Shown one piece after another: positions 58,735 to 64,000 of a DNA stretch of 64,000 nt. The notes under the pieces are model-generated. The model saw only the letters and a list, made by a program, of their open reading frames with translations. It did no database searches and was not told the DNA's origin. The stretch lies in NCBI GenBank assembly GCA_034401795.1, contig CM067367.1, forward strand, positions 52,304,019 through 52,368,018, read 5' to 3'. A program made the position numbers and the translations under genes. Every line of letters begins with the position of its first letter. Position 1 is the first letter of the stretch. Origin of the DNA: Chaetoderma sp. LZ-2023a. Lineage: Eukaryota > Mollusca > Caudofoveata > Chaetodermatida > Chaetodermatidae.

Positions 58735-59150
58735 AAATAAAATTGTTACATTTGTATGCTTTTAGAGGGTTAAAATAGGTATATAAATGTAATGAAGCAA
58801 AATAAATCTTAACAGGTGATGATTTCATTTCGTATAAGTTAATATAATTTTTTTAGTTGTCAAGTTGCATTAGGGAGTCGTGAGCATGTCTCTAATTAAA
58901 TTTCACAACTTTTCATTTCGTATAAGTTAATATAATTTTTTTATTTGTCAAGTTGAATTATGGAGTCGTGAGCATGTCTCTAAATTAAACTTCACAACTT
59001 TAAACATTATATTAATTAATACGTAATGAAATCATCATATATTAAGATTTATTTGTTTCTTACATCTAGGCAAATAATTTAATACTGTACAAGTAATATA
59101 ATTTAAGCAGCTTATTTTCAAGCATTTCTGTGTGAATATGCATCTTTAAA
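58735..59150. mobile_element. FB3 copy with internally duplicated arm
   Basis: Shares TGTAATGAA-CAAAATAAATCTTAA and the mirrored TTAAGATTTATTTGTTTC with 52957-53311, and ends GCATCTTTAA. A segment of about 75 bp (CATTTCGTATAAGTTAATAT to TTTCACAACTTT) occurs twice in a row, 58828-58910 and 58913-58998. Confidence 0.75.
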
Positions 59151-59789
59151 TGACCTCTTAACCCGGCTAGCTCTTATCAACTTAGTTACTCAGTATATGT
59201 ATATCTTATTCACAATTTCTACATTCACTAACGCATCTCCTGCATGGCGGATTCTGTGTGCAATCAATTGAGGAAAGTCCGCTCAAGTCTGATGTCATGA
59301 TCAAAATACGTCACTTGTTAAGCTTTGACATTCGGACTTAAATGACTTAGGTCCGACACGAAAGGGGCAACTGTCGGAACGTAACTGTCTGACTTAGTTT
59401 CGAAATATGTAACAGATTGCCTCTATTCAAAGTTACCTTGAAATAGAGATTCTTAGAATGCATGGTCCAGTTTGCTAAAATCCATTCAAGGTTAGCGGAG
59501 GAGTAGTAGCTAAATGAATGAATTTTTTGTAGCTCTATTGTCCAGATTGCAGGTAATTTTGCCAAACGTCTCATACATGTATGCTGTCTGTATATCGGTT
59601 AATAAATAACAGTTTTGGTCACAATCGGTCACAATCGGTCACGTCACGCATATACATTACGGGATGATATCGACATGGATAACTCAAATAAATTCACGAT
59701 TTTGTAGAACCTTGTCAAGTGTCATCAGATATATCATTCAAAATGGTCCAAGATACCACCTGCCTATGACATAACATGCACATCTAATT
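59151..59789. other. No gene recognised
   Basis: A short GGTCACAATC tandem at about 59616-59640; possible FB1 scraps near 59390-59450. Confidence 0.45.
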
Positions 59790-60255
59790 CACCTTTCCAG
59801 AGTATCCACCCATCATATGACATCATAATCAACTACGTGATGTGTAGACTGACATAATGAATGACTTCATGACGTCGATAAGTACGTCACGAACGCATAT
59901 TTGAAACGGTCTATGCGTTGTTTTACAGATTGTATGTCTTTACTATTTAATAAATATTCTGTTGAATATTTAGAAACCAATTTGACTGGGCGCTGTCGAA
60001 AAGTCCGTAACAAAGCGTACGAATTGAATGTCTTGGGTGAATTGACAGTGTAATATACATTCTGTTGAATTTTCATATAGACAACAACAACTGCCAGTCA
60101 AATTAGTTTCAAAATATTCAACAGCGTACCTCTATAGTTACCTTGCAATTTAGTGAATTCACGGTTCAAAGTTTCGGATTGATTTTAATACGGGTAAAAT
60201 GTGCGTGGAGCCTAGCTAAAATGGACGGGCCATAAGTAGAGATATAAGCTATTAT
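59790..60255 (+). mobile_element. Compound FB1 copies
   Basis: A subfamily a start (CACCTTTCCAGAG) joined to a subfamily b right half (to ATAAGCTATT), with two left hairpin arms. Confidence 0.6.
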
Positions 60256-60307
60256 CTGAACACCAGTTATCGTTAGTGACCAATCAACTGGATGTTCAAA
60301 GCTGTCA

Positions 60308-60665
60308 ATGGAAGAATCCACGTTTACCTATACCCGCCCATCCTTAACCAAGCTCCGCCCATTCTCTACGCGTTGAATCCAGAATTCCAGAAATCCCAAA
60401 TTTCATGGTAATTATACAGTTAACCTGTTGAATATTTTGAAACTAATTAGATTGGGCAGCAACAGCACAGAGTCAAATTAGTTTCAGCATATTCAAGAGA
60501 ATGGTTATTATGTAGTAAAACATACAATTCGCACACATGACGGACTTTTTAAAAGTTCACGACGGACTGCGTCATTTGTTATACATTCTGATTGTGACGT
60601 TAGCCTACATGTGACGTAATTGATTATGATGTCATATACTTGAGTGACAGATCGTTTTTATCTAT
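60308..60665 (-). mobile_element. FB1 copy, subfamily b
   Basis: ATGGAAGAATCCACG start; ends at AGATCGTTTTTATC. Confidence 0.7.
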
Positions 60666-61471
60666 TCGCGCGGAAAGAATTTGCCGGAGTTTAAGAAAGA
60701 TCGTGGCGCGGCTAAAATGGATGACTCTATTAGAAGGATTCACAACATCTGACGTTTATGTGATACAATCAAACCTGCTTATGCGAACCCGTCTGTCTTT
60801 TAGTAAGCAAAATACCATATATCTTAAAAAATATCAATTCTCTGGTCGCCAAAAAAGAATATCAAACGAAAGCTGAGATAGATGCGAGGCGACGCGCTCG
60901 TCTGATTTATTAAGCGTTCCTTGGTCCCTCTTAACGCGGTCACCTTTAAGTGTGTCTGCGCATAGGTCGCGTTTCCCATTTCGCAAAAAAACCCAGGGGA
61001 ACCGGCTTAAAAATTATCATATTGATAACTCACGACATTGCCATGACAGCCATCATTAACCATTTTATTGCCAGACTCTTTGCCTGTATATTTCCTTCCG
61101 GCGAACCAGTTGCGTTGAGTGAATACTGGTTTTATAAGATCTTGCTAGAAATCTACCGTATCCAACTAACAGTATCAATGGAATTCTGGAGTAACATTAT
61201 TTTGGATGGCGTAATAGGGAAATTACAATCGTTTTCAGAATAACAGCCAATTATATCGCACTTCTAATGCTGAGCCATTAGAACAAGCTTAGAGCAAATA
61301 TTTGAAATGGCGTTTGTTCTTTTGTAAAGAAGCTGGTCGATTCGCCTGCGGTTGCGGTTACGTTTGCGCTTACATAACCATTGACACAACGAGCGGCAAT
61401 GCATCGTATGCTGAAACAATTAAATCACACAATTTCATACGATCTTGAATATGATCACTATGACAAAGGAC
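60666..61471. other. No gene recognised
   Basis: Frames at 60640 and 60950 have no recognisable domain. Confidence 0.5.
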
Positions 61472-61853
61472 AACGCACCTTTTAACTATGCCCCACCACC
61501 TCTAGCTAAACTCCCCACCCCACCGTATTGGGATTGATCGATCCTGAATGCCCTAACTATCAATTTCCTGAAAACTATAAAAGTTATTAAGCTGTTGAAT
61601 ATTTTGTAACTAATTAGGCTGGGTGACGTTGTTACCTAAGGCAGCAACATCGCCCAGCTAAATTAGTTTCAGAATATTTATTAAATAGAATTCGTACAAC
61701 AACGCATAGCCCGTCTTCAAACATGCGTTCATGACGTACTTATCTACGTCATTCCTGATGACAAAATGACGTCATTCATTATGATGTCATTCTATGCATC
61801 ACGTAGTTGATTATGACGTCATATGATGGATGGATAAAGTGGAAAGGGCCATT
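61472..61853 (-). mobile_element. FB1 copy, subfamily a
   Basis: Left end decayed (ACGCACCTTTT), right end GTGGAAAGGGCCATT; hairpin GGTGACGTTG/CATCGCCC. Confidence 0.8.
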
Positions 61854-61862
61854 CACCTCTTA

Positions 61863-62098
61863 ATGGCTAAATTTGCTCAACACAATTAAAAACTATCTGC
61901 TTATTGAATGTCAATTTGCAGGTCAAGAGAAGACAAGTTTTGAAAATTTACTGCTGGAATGATTATCGAGCCAGTCATTCCAGTGCGAAATTTTAAAAAA
62001 TAGACTTCTTTTGTCTTACAAATGGGCATTCCTCAAGGCCCACTGCTGACTGAAGAGGCCGGTTTTGGCTAGCTTCGTCGTGAAAAGGTAAAATTAAT
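61863..62098 (+). repeat. FB2 copy with both flanks
   Basis: ATGGCTAAATTTGC start and TAGCTTCGTCGTGAAAAGG end; stem centre GATTATCGAGCCAGTC with the left arm shortened. Confidence 0.7.
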
Positions 62099-62146
62099 GA
62101 ATATAACAAATAGCAGGAGATCTATTTGTGGTAAGGACAGTGATAA

Positions 62147-62459
62147 GTCTGACCACAGGCCTTTGCATGTTCGTCCATCCATCCCTCTACCACATATCCA
62201 TCCTACTATATATAATATACACAAGGTATGAAACCTTCATCTGTGGGCACCATTGTCAGAAAGCTGATTGGTTGATGTGTAGTGGTTTGTAGTCAGAAAC
62301 GTGATGTCAGCGGATTTTGACAACAAACCAACCAATCAGCTTCCTGACAATGGTGCCCACAGATGAAGGTTTGACACCTTGTGTATATTTATATATATAG
62401 TAGGGGGAATATGTGGTAGAGGGATGCATGGACGAAAATTCAAAGGCCTGTGGTCTGAC
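62147..62459. repeat. 313 bp near-perfect inverted repeat
   Basis: GTCTGACCACAGGC at 62147 pairs with GCCTGTGGTCTGAC ending 62459. The arms remain complementary inward through CTCTACCACATAT, the TATATA tract, CATCTGTGGGCACCATTGTC and AGCTGATTGGTTG, to a spacer near 62290-62310. It is probably a fold-back element; no flanking duplication was recognised. Confidence 0.85.
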
Positions 62460-63589
62460 AATATGTACACGCACACGCGCAACGACGAATTTTGTACCGA
62501 CGCATATTGTCGCACGCCGTGATTATTAGACCGACAATGAGGCTGGGGAAGTAGCACACGTGCCTATTGAACAAGTAATGTTTGTGGTAGCCGCTGTCCA
62601 AACTGTTAAAGTAATTACACCCAGGGCGATTGAATGATGGGTTATCTCCCTTGAGGCACATTCATTGTGCTTGGTTTATTTAGTAGAACTCAAACATTGA
62701 ACCTCCTTCCTCGGAAACTCGTGCATAATCAGATTCCGCTACAAGTAATCATTACGAATTGCATCATATATTATTTGGTAGAATTGGATCAATCTATGTC
62801 TAAACTCGCAAAAGTGGATTCCGCTCTGAAAAGCAGACGGGTTGACATGGTACTCAAGAAACCAGTAACAGTGTTGTTGAACCATTGCTATTCCATGGCC
62901 GTACCGTGGTCCTGGTAACAGTGGAGGCAGAGGACCAGGTGGGGTGTTGGGTGGGTGGGGAGGGGCCCTCCCCCAAAAATCTCAAATGCTTCTCTCACGC
63001 ATCTCTGAAGGTAAATATATACCTTTCCTTGGCTATGGAGCTATCTGATTTTTATTTAGACATTTTGTCTTGGAGTATGGGTATTTTAAAAAGTACACTT
63101 CACACATCTCAATGGGTGGCGGTGTGTGTGTGTGATGTGGTGTGGTGTGGTATGCGTGTGTGGGTATGTGCGTGCGTGTACATGGGTGGGGGAGGGAAAC
63201 TTCCGCCATACAGGCTACGGCTCTATATTCAGTTGTTGCTGCGACCTAGCCATACGGAACTCTGAATTCCGAGCCACATACCATTTTATGCACCATGCTT
63301 GCAACGAATATATAACTTTAGAGTGCGCTCACTTTATAACTAACTGGCTGGTTCCTTGCAACATGGCCGGTCTGTTCTTGAAACTATGACCGTGATGGCT
63401 ACCGGATTCGAGGCGGGAAGATGATCATTAAAGTGGAGCGGGCTGTCAGAATCATTGCCATAGTGTCCTGGTTGTTGTACACACCGGCCTCTCCACAAAC
63501 GGCACATGCTGAGCCCGTCATAGGCTAAAGTAATTGTTGTTATAAGCCTCGCATCGACCCTTGAAGGCATTTGAGAATTGTACAATTGA
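62460..63589. other. No gene recognised; GT-rich tract
   Basis: TGTGTG/GTGGTGTG-rich stretch at about 63115-63200; possible further decayed LINE sequence towards the end. Confidence 0.45.
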
Positions 63590-64000
63590 CATATCTGACT
63601 AATCAAGAGAACATTTACCAACATTGACCCATCTACTTTCACTTTTGTACAAGTCTCTAGTGAGACATATTGTCGAATACTGCAACTCGGCATGGGCAGC
63701 AATATTGAAAAGGCAATCTCACCTATTAGAAAGAGTTCAACGCCGATCAACAAAACTCGTCCCGCAAATCAGAGACTATAGCTACACAGAAAGACTTGAA
63801 ACCCTAAATCTAGTCACTGAAAAATAGACGATTTCGAGAAGATTTAATTGAAACATTCAAGCTATTGATAAGGACTACTTTTTCGAACCATCCATTATTA
63901 CACGGACTAGAGATTATAAGTTCACGCTCAACATAAAACGCACCAACAAAGATATTCGCAAGCATTTCGTTAACGGAGTCGTACAACAGCAGAAAATCAC
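63590..64000 (+). pseudogene. LINE fragment, C-terminal part, running off the window
   Basis: Frames joined by shifts read LIKRTFTNIDPSTF, LYKSLVRHIVEYCNSAW, LLERVQRRSTKLVP, FREDLIETFKLL, then DKDYFFEP and RKHFVNGVV. This is the typical C-terminal region of CR1/L2-like reverse transcriptases. Frameshifts lie near 63645, 63822 and 63870. The 3' end is beyond the window. Confidence 0.75.

Overview
This 64 kb window looks like repeat-rich intergenic DNA from an animal nuclear genome. The best guess is a marine invertebrate of the mollusc or wider lophotrochozoan kind. The evidence is AT-rich sequence without strong CpG loss, one long reading frame joined to a second exon by GT-AG splice sites, several kinds of non-LTR retrotransposon remains, and interspersed repeats with CGTCCGTC and 'GGCCATCTTGGATT' motifs that I associate with molluscan genomes. 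The taxonomic call is an inference. I see no prokaryotic operon, rRNA, true tRNA or CRISPR array, and no host gene I can defend.

The centrepiece is 24665-32378 (7714 bp). A two-exon minus-strand gene (ATG at 32106, stop at 25429, one 1968 bp intron, predicted 1569 residues) sits between imperfect inverted repeats of about 140-150 bp. The outer 13 bp (TAGGCCGTGGGCC) match exactly and TTC lies on both sides. The protein has paired RYHRxC zinc-binding-like motifs, a long middle region whose order of conserved blocks recurs in a broken neighbour, an XPG/FEN1-like PIN nuclease region, and a nine-cysteine CXC (tesmin/TSO1-type) motif near the C terminus. The best interpretation is an apparently intact autonomous DNA transposon of the Academ type. 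A decayed, divergent relative lies on the same strand at about 35600-37950.

Much of the rest is built from one dispersed fold-back (MITE-like) family, here called FB1, with more than 40 full or partial copies. A canonical copy has one arm rich in the CRE octamer TGACGTCA, a central hairpin of about 90 bp, and an arm with GATCGATC and GGGCGGGGC motifs. The two hairpin arms carry matching private changes in several copies, so the arms evolve in concert. FB1 also carries an AATAAA on one strand and a consensus splice donor (CAGGTAAGC) on the other.

Region by region. 0-13 kb: FB1 copies, pieces of a 'CCATCTTGG' repeat, and a LINE fragment that has landed in one repeat and been invaded by an FB1 copy. 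13.5-15.5 kb: a 5'-truncated LINE with recognisable reverse transcriptase. 16.6-18.7 kb: a satellite-like array of two alternating unit types of about 175 bp. 19.3-23.9 kb: FB1 copies, one split by a SINE-like insert with a 15 bp target-site duplication. 24.0-24.2 kb: a 31 bp minisatellite of nine units. 24.7-32.4 kb: the Academ-like element. 33.3-35.1 kb: a long copy of the 'CCATCTTGG' repeat with internal tandem units. 35.6-38 kb: the decayed transposase. 39.4-44.2 kb: FB1 copies and a 2.5 kb inverted-repeat element holding a LINE fragment. 44.7-64 kb: FB1 copies, two further fold-back families, a TTAA-flanked palindromic element, a tRNA-like SINE, a 313 bp near-palindrome, and a frameshifted LINE running off the window end.

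Nothing here acts as a pathway. The window is a layered record of transposition, and the nesting gives a relative age order in several places.
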